DNA of 10,680 nucleotides from Glomus cerebriforme (Eukaryota > Glomeromycota > Glomeromycetes > Glomerales > Glomeraceae): contig QKYT01000126.1 of assembly GCA_003550305.1 (NCBI GenBank), forward strand, positions 132,264-142,943, written 5' to 3'. The notes below the pieces were generated by a model, which did not search any database, had not been told where the DNA came from, and saw only the letters and a program-made list of their open reading frames with translations. Shown in pieces: positions 1-6,729 of the stretch (position 1 is its first letter; the number at the start of each line of letters is the position of its first letter). The translations under genes and the position numbers were made by a program.

Positions 1-138
1 AAAGCAAATCCGGATTTCCCTCCAATAAGAGTTCGACCTGGTGATGAGAACTCAGGTTTTAACAAGCGAAAAGCCAGTTCGGATTTCCCTCCAATCAGAG
101 TTCGACCTGGTGATGAGAACTCGGGTTTTAATAAACGA
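1..138 (+). repeat. 69-bp (23-codon) tandem repeat inside the coding region, two copies
   Basis: Copy 1 is 1-69 and copy 2 is 70-138, with 62 of 69 bases identical by hand alignment. The silent differences are GCA/GCC, ATA/ATC, TCA/TCG, AAC/AAT and AAG/AAA. The two replacement changes are AAT/AGT (Asn to Ser) and CCG/TCG (Pro to Ser), both in the N-terminal linker of the repeat. The period is an exact multiple of three, so copies can be gained or lost without breaking the frame. A shortened third module follows at 139-165. More copies may lie upstream, outside the window. Confidence 0.9.
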
Positions 139-180
139 AAAGTTAGTGGTCTTCCAAATAAAAGAGCTCTACATAATTAA
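1..180 (+). CDS. 3' end of a gene encoding a Lys-Arg-punctuated tandem-repeat protein (5' partial)
   Basis: Frame 1 is open from the first base to a TAA at 178-180, giving 59 residues and no start codon in the window. Residues 1-23 and 24-46 are near-identical repeats sharing the core DFPPIRVRPGDENSGFNKR. Residues 47-55 (KVSGLPNKR) look like a shortened third copy, and ALHN closes the protein. NKR therefore recurs at residues 21-23, 44-46 and 53-55. The repeats are hydrophilic, rich in charge, Pro and Gly, and contain no Cys. Five of the seven base differences between the full repeats are silent third-position changes, so this frame is the coding one. G+C is about 46% over 1-138 by hand count, well above the flanking DNA. 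KR is the classic Kex2 cleavage site in fungal secretory precursors, so a secreted precursor that releases 23-residue peptides is plausible (inference). The alternative is a non-secreted repeat protein in which KRK acts as a nuclear signal. No upstream exon, signal peptide or intron is visible. Confidence 0.72.
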   Translation, partial: KANPDFPPIRVRPGDENSGFNKRKASSDFPPIRVRPGDENSGFNKRKVSGLPNKRALHN

Positions 181-283
181 TTCTAAAGAATATTTTGTAA
201 AAAAAATTGCAAGTTCTTTAAAATTCCCTCCATTCGTTTTATTATTATTATTTTTTTTTTTTGGCTTCTTAATAGATTTAAAT
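181..283 (+). other. Probable 3' untranslated region and start of intergenic DNA
   Basis: Directly after the TAA the sequence drops to A+T-rich DNA with an A8 run (199-206) and a T12 run (251-262). I see no AATAAA between the stop codon and the minisatellite that begins at about 284. The nearest AATAAA is at 635-640. The polyadenylation site cannot be placed from sequence alone. Confidence 0.4.
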
Positions 284-640
284 CAATTATCCATAGCCAA
301 TACAATCATATTATATCATTTATTCATACATTAGCATTCGATATCATAGCATTCAATAGCATTATTCATTCATACATTAGCATTCAATATCATTCATACA
401 TACATTAGCGTTTCAATACATTCATACATTAGCGTTTCAATATCATTCATACATAGAGTTATCAATCAATCAATCATACATATCAATCATATTTGTTTCA
501 ATAGCATTCATTTATACATTAACGTTCAGTATATTCATACATAGAATTATCATCAATCAATTATCTATAGCCAATTCAATATATTTATTTCAAATATTAT
601 TTATTCATACATTAGCGTTCAATATCATTCATTCAATAAA
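284..640. repeat. Degenerate minisatellite based on TTCATACATTAGC, with a 274-bp higher-order repeat
   Basis: The word TTCATACATTAGC, usually followed by RTTYAATATCATT, recurs starting at 323, 369, 394 (with an extra CATA), 421, 511 (diverged) and 603. A longer block begins CAATTATCCATAGCCAA at 284 and recurs as CAATTATCTATAGCCAA at 558, 274 bp later, each followed by another TTCATACATTAGC copy. A second pair, TTCATACATAGAGTTATCA (446) and TTCATACATAGAATTATCA (534), is offset by 88 bp. A short ATCA run (461-476) lies inside. The irregular spacing suggests repeated slippage and unequal exchange in an old array. The family is not one I recognise. Confidence 0.8.
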
Positions 641-794
641 TTAAATTTGCTGCGGTATCTCATATTACGTATCAGAAAGTGAGTACATCATTTTTAAAAA
701 ATGATACAAAATTTTTTTATTTGTTAACTACTTTAAGATTTCAAAATAATCATCCGTCACACAAAAAAAATTTATCGGAATCATAGTTTTTTAA

Positions 795-817
795 GACCGG
801 GGGTCATATAATTGACC
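795..817. repeat. Overlapping short inverted repeats GACC/GGTC and GGTCA/TGACC
   Basis: GACC (795-798) and GGTC (802-805) flank a GGG spacer. The same GGTCA (802-806) pairs with TGACC (813-817) across TATAAT, so the central GGTC can pair on either side. The arms are only 4-5 bp, so this could be chance. It is noticed because the segment is G-rich in an A+T-rich setting. No downstream gene is known to tie it to regulation. Confidence 0.3.
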
Positions 818-1275
818 ATTCTTGTATAATAAGGAGTTAGTTTTCATAATGTAAAGGGATCACCTTTTACCCTTAAGCAAATCGTATATCAAATATGGAA
901 ATATTTGACATGACAAATGCATAGAAAATCGCGCTTCCCTTTTTGTAAATTTTATTACACATTAATTAAGGGATTTCATACACAAAAAAATCATAATTGT
1001 CGGAAAACTCCTTCCAGTCTAGTAAATTGATTCATTATTAATTAATGAAATCCAATATAAACTTATGACATCTATGCATTTAATATAACTATAATAAGTC
1101 TTTTTTTTTTAATTTTTCCTCATCGGAGGGTTTCGATTTTCCTCTCTTTTGTGAGATGATGTGGATGTTACAGACCATATATATCAATTATTACTAAAAG
1201 AATATCCATTATAATTAAAAATACAATGGTTTGAGAAATGAAGCTTAAATTTAAATGATCATTTAACGTAATTTC

Positions 1276-1300
1276 TTGTATTTCAAGATAGGAAAACAAG
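1276..1300 (+). repeat. Dispersed repeat, copy A (partner at 6420-6444)
   Basis: TTGTATTTCAAGATAGG followed by AAAACAAG matches 6420-6444 at 23 of 25 positions. Both copies run into A-rich sequence containing AAAGAAAA, and both are preceded by loosely similar A+T-rich DNA. This looks like a fragment of an old dispersed element. No terminal repeats or coding capacity are visible, so the element type is unknown. Confidence 0.4.
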
Positions 1301-2269
1301 TTTGTAAAACAAAAAGAAAAAATTACTGTGTATCACCTTTCTATTTTTTTTTTTTTCCTGAGATTCATTCTAATCACATAAAGTTATAGTGATAATAACT
1401 GACAATGTGCTTTTTGTGATTTCCTTTTATTGATGTCACGCAAACTTTTTAAGTTTTTTCTTTAAAGATAAGGGGGCTCAAAACAAATAAAAATGTTTAT
1501 AATGAAAAAAAAAAATTAAAAATTTATTATATAATGAGTAATATTTGTTTATTTTTAAAAAAAAATTAACATATGACTAAAACCCGTAAACAAACCGGTC
1601 TGCTCCTTAAAATTTTATTGGCGATATGAATTTAATTTTTTTTTTGTTTACTATACAAAAAGTCAGGAACTTTTAGGGGAGAGAGAAATCAACTTTAAAA
1701 ATAAAAAAAATTTCACTTTAGACAAACAGGGATATATTATGGTGTAAGAAGATTTTTATTGATCAAAATAAATTGAACGTAAAAAAAAAGGAGACAAATT
1801 AGGAAAATGCAAATTAAAACATTTAAACAATGATCTTTTAAAATTATTATTTTGTTATTGGTTCAAATCAGGTTTTTTTTTGGAAGTTTTCTTGCCCCGT
1901 TCTTTAATCAAGATATTATAGCCAATAAAATATTATAAAATAAATCAGGAACAACAGGTCAAAACAAACCAGTTTAATTTTCAATAAATTATTATTTGTC
2001 AATAAAATGCAGTTATTAATTGAGCTTAATAAGTTTTAAGTTTTAAGTTTAGTAATGAATACCTTTCGGGAAATCATTTATGCTATCATAAAATCATAAA
2101 TTCCCGCCAGATATGAAAATGGAAAATGCAATATAACTGCAAGAGTACCAATTGTATTAAAATGTTTAAAATGAATCACAGTTTACGAAATTTTTAACTT
2201 AAAAATAATATAATTATTAAAAAAAAAACAATATATATAAATTATTTCCTTGTTATCCTTTTTGGAAGG

Positions 2270-2301
2270 TTCAATGAAATACGCGTCACGCGGTCATTGA
2301 A
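2270..2301. repeat. Nested inverted repeat: TTCAATGA/TCATTGAA arms around CGCGTCACGCG
   Basis: The outer arms TTCAATGA (2270-2277) and TCATTGAA (2294-2301) are perfect reverse complements. Inside them, CGCGT (2282-2286) and ACGCG (2288-2292) mirror each other around a single C at 2287, separated from the outer arms by AATA on the left and G on the right. The core also contains an ACGCGT hexamer (2281-2286), the MCB word bound by fungal MBF-type factors. The inner spacer is too short for an RNA hairpin loop, so a protein-binding dyad is likelier than a transcribed stem. Function is unknown. Confidence 0.6.
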
Positions 2302-2489
2302 TTTACTAAAAAGTTGTCATTTTCTGATTGTGGACTGATTGAGTAAATAAATAATATCCGACAAGATAGATCAAGTTGATAACTTTGTTTATGCAACTTT
2401 ATTTTAATTAGACTAATTAAAACAGGGGTTAATATTTATTCGGTGATAATATATTATTTATATTAAATTTGTTTAATTGTATTTGAAAA

Positions 2490-2513
2490 CTAAAAAACTA
2501 AAAAACTAAAAAA
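2490..2513 (+). repeat. CTAAAAAA octamer tandem repeat, three copies
   Basis: Three exact copies of CTAAAAAA run head to tail from 2490 to 2513, preceded by the related GAAAAC. This is a simple short array of the kind produced by replication slippage. The G-free strand and A tracts at 8-bp spacing could bend DNA slightly, but nothing here points to a function. Confidence 0.85.
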
Positions 2514-2568
2514 CGATTTTTAATAGAAAACTCGAATTTTTTATCCAATGAAAATCATCAAAATTCGT

Positions 2569-2580
2569 TATCACGTGATA
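2569..2580. promoter_or_regulatory. 12-bp perfect palindrome TATCACGTGATA with a CACGTG core
   Basis: TATCACGTGATA reads the same on both strands. Its centre is CACGTG, the E-box bound by bHLH factors of the Cbf1/Pho4 type in fungi. A second CACGTG lies at 8179-8184. No gene start is visible nearby, so calling it a functional operator is speculative. Confidence 0.3.
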
Positions 2581-3168
2581 CACTTCAATAAATCTTTTTT
2601 ACTCGTACAGTACATTCGGGATCTTTACACAATAATGATCTTTTAATAAAACTATCAAAAAAATTTTTTTTTTTTTTACCATTCCTTAAAATCTAGATTT
2701 CGTAACAATAAAAACATCTAGAAAAAGACTTCAAATTCTGGGGTACAAACAAGTAAGTTGCGGCATTGAAACGGGAAATTACTAATTCTAAAAGGTCAAA
2801 TCCCGGATTAGTGTACAATTTCTTTGGTCGATGCAAGAACTTTTTAGAAAAGTAATACAAAAATATTAGAAACAAAATATTTACATTACGCAACTAATAT
2901 TTATTATCTATTTATTAAAAGATAATTTTAGTAAAATCGCATCATATAATGATTAATTTATAAAAAGAAATATATATTTTTAGACACAAATTTTATTTTT
3001 TATCAAATAAAATTTCTTCATAATTAAATTTCCAAAATTTTACAAGTTAAAAAAAAAATATTTCTCGCATGCTTATGCAGACGGAATATTATAAATTGGT
3101 CAATCATTTTAATTTAATAAAATTAATCCTCAGGGTCATTTGTTTATTGTTTGAGTGCTCATGTTTTG

Positions 3169-3182
3169 TTTCGAATTCGAAA
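3169..3182. repeat. 14-bp perfect palindrome TTTCGAATTCGAAA
   Basis: Every position pairs with its mirror position (3169 with 3182, through 3175 with 3176). It carries two CG dinucleotides in an A+T-rich setting. A homodimeric DNA-binding protein could use it, but chance is a real alternative. It is followed by A-rich DNA and no gene. Confidence 0.55.
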
Positions 3183-3862
3183 AAAAGAAATATTTTTCAT
3201 CACTCACTCGAGCGTAAAAAAAAGGAGGGAAAAAGATTCATATATTTAATTTAACAAAATAATTGAAAATATGAATTGAATAAAAACGAATTAAAGAAAA
3301 ATGGGGTTTCTAGTATCAAAAAATAAAGGAAATAAAAACATGGAAATTAGATTTTTTATAATATATTTTTTTATCAAGATTATTAAAATTTAAGAACTTT
3401 TTAAACTTACTAACGAACTTAAAAAATTCTTCGAGATTATTCTTTTATTGGTTGACATTATTTTATGTACAAGGTTTAAAATATGCATAAATTAATGGAA
3501 AAACATACATGATCATAAATTATTGTTTATATTTTGTAATTCCCTGTGTCATGTGATTATAAGGATTTACACATCCGAAGTTGAGCTGGGTTGGACGGAG
3601 CGTCAAAAGTAAGTGATGATGTTGAATTTTTTTGGTGATATTAAGATAGTTAGCCAAATTCTTCATATTCTTTACAATTATCTGTGCAAAACTATTTATT
3701 ATTTATATTATTCATGCAAATGTATTTACAAACGGTAACAATAAATATCTTTCCATATTTATTTATTATTATGCATAAATATTTTTTAAAAATAAAAATA
3801 AATATAATAAGTATGCACAATTAATTGACTGACTCTTTTAAACGCGTAAAGAATTCTATTTC
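3183..3862. other. Intergenic stretch containing a 5S-like patch, no supported gene
   Basis: Mostly A+T-rich filler. The exception is a G+C-richer patch at 3561-3618, described separately, which contains a GTAAGT word (3609-3614) that could pass for a splice donor. The longest frame through it (3496-3615) has no similarity I can name. Confidence 0.5.
3575..3596 (+). other. Short 5S rRNA-like core (A-box region), probably a remnant or chance
   Basis: CCGAAGTTGAGCTGGGTTGG followed by AC resembles the conserved internal region of eukaryotic 5S rRNA, which typically reads CCGAAGTTAAGC and then a G-rich segment. The next bases (AAAGTAAGTGATGATG) only loosely recall the AGTACTTGGATGG C-box region. 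The 5' third of a 5S gene and a closing 5'/3' helix are not visible, so a functional 5S gene is not supported. A 5S-derived SINE fragment, or coincidence in a G+C-richer patch, would explain it. The resemblance is judged from memory of the family consensus. Confidence 0.15.
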
Positions 3863-3990
3863 AAATTGACAAATTAAATTTCAAAGAATTTGTCTAATTA
3901 ATAATTTAAAAGAATTGACAAATTAAAATTCAAAGAATTGGCGAATTAAAAATTTTAAAAGAATTGACAAATTAAAGTTTAATTTTCCGG
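3863..3990 (+). repeat. 49-bp tandem repeat with alternating 23- and 26-bp sub-periods, about 2.5 copies
   Basis: The word (G/A)AATTG or GAATTT recurs at 3863, 3886, 3912, 3935 and 3961, at spacings of 23, 26, 23 and 26. The true unit is therefore 49 bp with two related halves. Copy 1 is 3863-3911, copy 2 is 3912-3960, and a partial third copy runs from 3961 until it breaks down at about 3980-3990. Each half contains GACAAATTAAA or a variant (GGCGAATTAAA, TGTCTAATTAA). This points to an ancestral monomer of about 24 bp that diverged into a dimer, which then amplified. Confidence 0.8.
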
Positions 3991-6272
3991 ATCAAGGACT
4001 TCAAACTTAGGACTGCATTTTATTTTGCCTAATTGGTATCATAATTCATCGAATGGGAAATTTTGGATTTCTTCCGAAAACGTGAGAAAATTTCATTGAG
4101 GTATGAACAGATTTTTTTAGCATTCAAAATATTTTAAACCTTTTGTTTTTTTAACAAATATTTTTTTTTTTTTTTTTTTACATTTCAAATTTCAATAATT
4201 GAGCAAGTCGTCTACTCGTCTTCTAATTTTCGACTTTTCCAATTTTCGATACAATTGACAATATCTTTCTTAACCAACAAATTCTATTATATTTATAAAT
4301 AGAAAAATCAAAATCCGCATCGTCGTACTACATAATAATTAAAATTTTGTTTATATTTACGTGTATCAAATAGTATAGTTAGTATATATGAATTAAAAGA
4401 TTTTTTAATTGCGTGATTTTTTTATTTACGGAATAACGGAATAATATAAGGAACTGATCATACATTACATGAAACTTTTTAATTTTACGTTTTTAAGGGA
4501 AAAAACATTAATTTAATGCATTGTCGACGAAATATTATGATAATGGTGATAGTTTGAAATGTGATATTATAGAGGAATGATCAAGGTCAGCTCTGTGTCA
4601 ATGTCACACAATGTTGAATAAAAAAATTATAATCCCAATATGTTCTTCATCCCCACAAAATTATTGCCATTATTTAATTTTTTAAATAGTAAATAACATT
4701 AACAGGTTTTTGTCATTTTTAGGATTTTGAAATTCATGATTGAATGAAATACTATTGTGATACATTTCTTAGGAAAATTAGTTTTGTTTATTGATATTTA
4801 ATTAAGTCATATTTTTGAGAATAGAGATGATTGTTCAATTAATTTTTTATCTACGCCATTACCAAATTATAAATATTTTGTGACTATGGGACATTTTTCA
4901 ATTTATTCTCAAAAACAATATTCAAATAATTTTAATTGTAAATAAATTTATCAACGTTTGGATCTTCGGATTTTAAAAAATCAGGATCCTAACGGAGTTT
5001 AGACTAACAACAATAGGGTTTTTCATAATCCAATCCAAAATATCTTGTTGATCATAATAATATATCATAAACCTTAAATTCTAGTTTTCGAAACCAATCA
5101 AAATTCATTTTTCTTTTTGTTATCAGATAAGCGCATGTGGTACATAATCTTTGAATTTTGTATCACTATCTTTGGAAGACTCGATCCTTTATTCTTTTAG
5201 AAAATTTTTTTTCTTTTTTTATTCGAAATTCTAAACTCGATTAAAAAGAATAAATGTTCTTATTATTTAAAATATTATTAATGGGTAATTTAATTTTCGC
5301 GAGTAATATGGCGTAATTAATTAATTAATTTTTTTTTTTTCGTTTGAAAACTATTTATAAACACATTATAATATACAATTTTAATAGATAATATCATAAT
5401 CCTATTTTTTTTTATTTATTTTTAAACATAATTGTTCTTTCATACATAAAAATAAAATTAGAATAACTGAAATTCTTAATTAATAAATTACAATGAACAT
5501 TTCTCGTACTAGGATCTTAGAATAGTTTTTTTTTTTTAAAAAAAAAAGGGATAAATCATTTCATTTTTCTAGAAACCTACTCGAAAATGGTATAGTAAAA
5601 CCAAATGTGGTATACCCAGAAATTCTAAACTTAGAAAAAAAAATAAATCATGTGATTTTAAACCCATTCTCTACCCTGTTCACCAGCTTTATATTCATTA
5701 TTAAGAATATATTTTCTTGTTATACTGAAATTATTGTAAGAAATGCAGATCGGTGATGTCCATAATCAAATAAGGAAATGTAGATTCTTTTTAAGTTAAA
5801 TTTTCTAAATTTTTTACTAGAATTAAACCTCTAATTCTGGTCAACGAAAAAAATGATCAACTAAATTGGATAATTTGAACCATGCGTTAATGATCGTCAC
5901 CTAAAAATGGCAAATAAACCCCTTTCTTTTTATAATGAGTAACACCAAATCAGGAACACAAATGCACAGTAAAAATAAAAATAAAATGAAATAAACGCGA
6001 CCAATTACACAATAATGACATGATTTTTTATTTAATGATAATACAAATTTGCAATTTGTAATAGGAGAATCAATCTAACAGAATATAGGATGCATACGAA
6101 AAAATAAAATAAAACTTAGCCGTGATTTAGAGGTAAAGAGACTTAAAATGGATTTTAAAGAACTTTTTTTATTTTAAAAGAAAAAAAATATGTATATGTA
6201 ATTATGAATATAAATAGTTCGGATTAATTTATTGCATGGATCAATAACATACAGATTTATATTTGGCTTGAA
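3991..6272. other. Long intergenic A+T-rich stretch, no gene seen
   Basis: A moderately G+C-richer patch directly after the 49-bp repeat (about 3985-4105) has no sustained frame. Beyond it are the longest homopolymer of the window (T19 at 4161-4179), a T12A10 palindromic block (5526-5547), four TTAA units followed by a T run (about 5314-5340) and the near-palindrome CATTAATTTAATG (4506-4518). I see no tRNA, rRNA or terminal repeats of a transposon. Confidence 0.6.
5526..5547. repeat. T12A10 homopolymer palindrome
   Basis: Twelve T followed by ten A form a self-complementary block of 20 bp centred between 5537 and 5538. Such blocks are prone to slippage and assembly error and may exclude nucleosomes. 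No role is shown. Confidence 0.7.
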
Positions 6273-6310
6273 CAATGTGACCTAAAAATAATGAAGGTCA
6301 CGTCACATTG
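6273..6310. repeat. Inverted repeat CAATGTGACCT ... AGGTCACGTCACATTG
   Basis: CAATGTGA (6273-6280) pairs with TCACATTG (6303-6310). CCT (6281-6283) pairs with AGG (6295-6297), leaving TCACG (6298-6302) unpaired as a bulge. Alternatively GTGACCT (6277-6283) pairs with AGGTCAC (6295-6301). TCAC occurs twice in the right arm, so either pairing works. The loop is the 11 bases of 6284-6294. It could be a dyad operator, a hairpin or the relic of a small inverted-repeat element. No flanking target duplication is evident. Confidence 0.5.
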
Positions 6311-6419
6311 GAAGTCATGCGGTTAAATATACTGTAAATTAAGCAAGCTCAGTCTTATAAAAACTTACCAAAAAAAAAATTAAAAAAATTTAATAATATT
6401 AATTGCTTATTAAATTCTT

Positions 6420-6444
6420 TTGTTTTTCAAGATTGGAAAACAAG
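6420..6444 (+). repeat. Dispersed repeat, copy B (partner at 1276-1300)
   Basis: TTGTTTTTCAAGATTGG followed by AAAACAAG differs from copy A at two of 25 positions. It too is followed by an A-rich segment with AAAGAAAA. See copy A for interpretation. Confidence 0.4.
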
Positions 6445-6485
6445 ATTAAAAAAGAAAAGTTGTTTGTATTAAATAATTATATGAG

Positions 6486-6494
6486 ATGACTCAT
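6486..6494. promoter_or_regulatory. ATGACTCAT, ideal Gcn4/AP-1-type bZIP site (sequence match only)
   Basis: ATGACTCAT in the context GATGACTCATT is the optimal binding word for fungal Gcn4-type bZIP factors. A second core, TGACTCA, lies at 7576-7582. No start codon or transcript can be linked to either, so these are word matches without evidence of use. Confidence 0.2.
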
Positions 6495-6584
6495 TCCGTT
6501 TTGTTTTAAATAATTCTAAAATGAACATTCTATTGGTAACAAGAATAAATGAACTATGAAATATAAACAAAAGTGAAACAAGTT

Positions 6585-6634
6585 TGAACCAAGGGTGAAC
6601 CAAATGGAAAATTAACTTGTGAATTCCAGGTTCA
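6585..6634. repeat. Cluster of three TGAACC words
   Basis: TGAACCAA occurs at 6585-6592 and again at 6596-6603, 11 bp apart (about one helical turn). The reverse complement GGTTCA follows at 6629-6634. The segment 6575-6720 is slightly richer in G+C than its neighbours and has a 37-codon open frame (6616-6729) with no recognisable product. It may be a factor-binding cluster or coincidence. Confidence 0.3.
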
Positions 6635-6729
6635 TTCAAAGAGATACAACATCAGTTGATCCAAGACCACAGATTAATTTATTTGTTTTGATTCTAACGT
6701 TTTATTCTTGTTTCGGTTCCTGTGATTAA

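Larger units (their letters stand above)
641..2269. other. Intergenic A+T-rich stretch, no gene seen
   Basis: No frame on either strand carries a convincing protein. The stretch holds long A and T runs (for example a T13 run at 1344-1356), a pair of GGTCA/TGACC arms near 802-817, one half of a dispersed repeat (1276-1300), and an isolated TTCCCGCC octamer at 2101-2108. G+C rises slightly around 785-900 without forming an open frame. Confidence 0.6.
2302..3168. other. Intergenic stretch with a small G+C-richer patch, no supported gene
   Basis: This stretch holds the CTAAAAAA repeat (2490-2513), the TATCACGTGATA dyad (2569-2580) and a T14 run (2664-2677). A patch around 2735-2835 is less A+T-rich than its surroundings and is open on the minus strand, with internal text such as NPGFDLLELVISRFNAA. 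I cannot assign it to any family and see no flanking exons, so it is at most a decayed exon or repeat remnant. Confidence 0.45.

Noticed and set aside
41..334. A 97-codon forward frame overlapping the repeat gene
   Set aside because: It is a shadow of the frame-1 coding sequence: the differences between repeats are silent only in frame 1. It begins with GTG, which a eukaryotic nuclear gene would not use, and it runs on into the T12 tract and the minisatellite.
1858..1868. GGTTCAAATCA, a tRNA B-box-like word
   Set aside because: No A-box lies at the right distance upstream and no T-stem or acceptor stem can be formed.
2784..2797. GGTCAAATCCCGG, another B-box-like word
   Set aside because: It lacks one base of the T-loop, the T-stem does not pair, and no A-box or acceptor stem is found on either strand.
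2693..2893. A 66-codon minus-strand frame
   Set aside because: The length is within what chance gives in 10 kb of this composition, and no domain is recognisable. Only its G+C-richer centre is kept, as a low-interest remnant.
3069..3254. A 61-codon forward frame starting with ATG
   Set aside because: The text is low-complexity Leu/Phe/Lys from A+T-rich DNA, it runs through a 14-bp palindrome and an A-rich stretch, and there is no family motif.
3613..3619. GTGATGA, a box C-like word of C/D snoRNAs
   Set aside because: No CTGA box D and no terminal stem are found within a plausible distance downstream.
4161..4179. T19 run as a possible retroelement tail
   Set aside because: No element body, promoter boxes or target duplication is visible next to it, and long T and A runs are common throughout the window.
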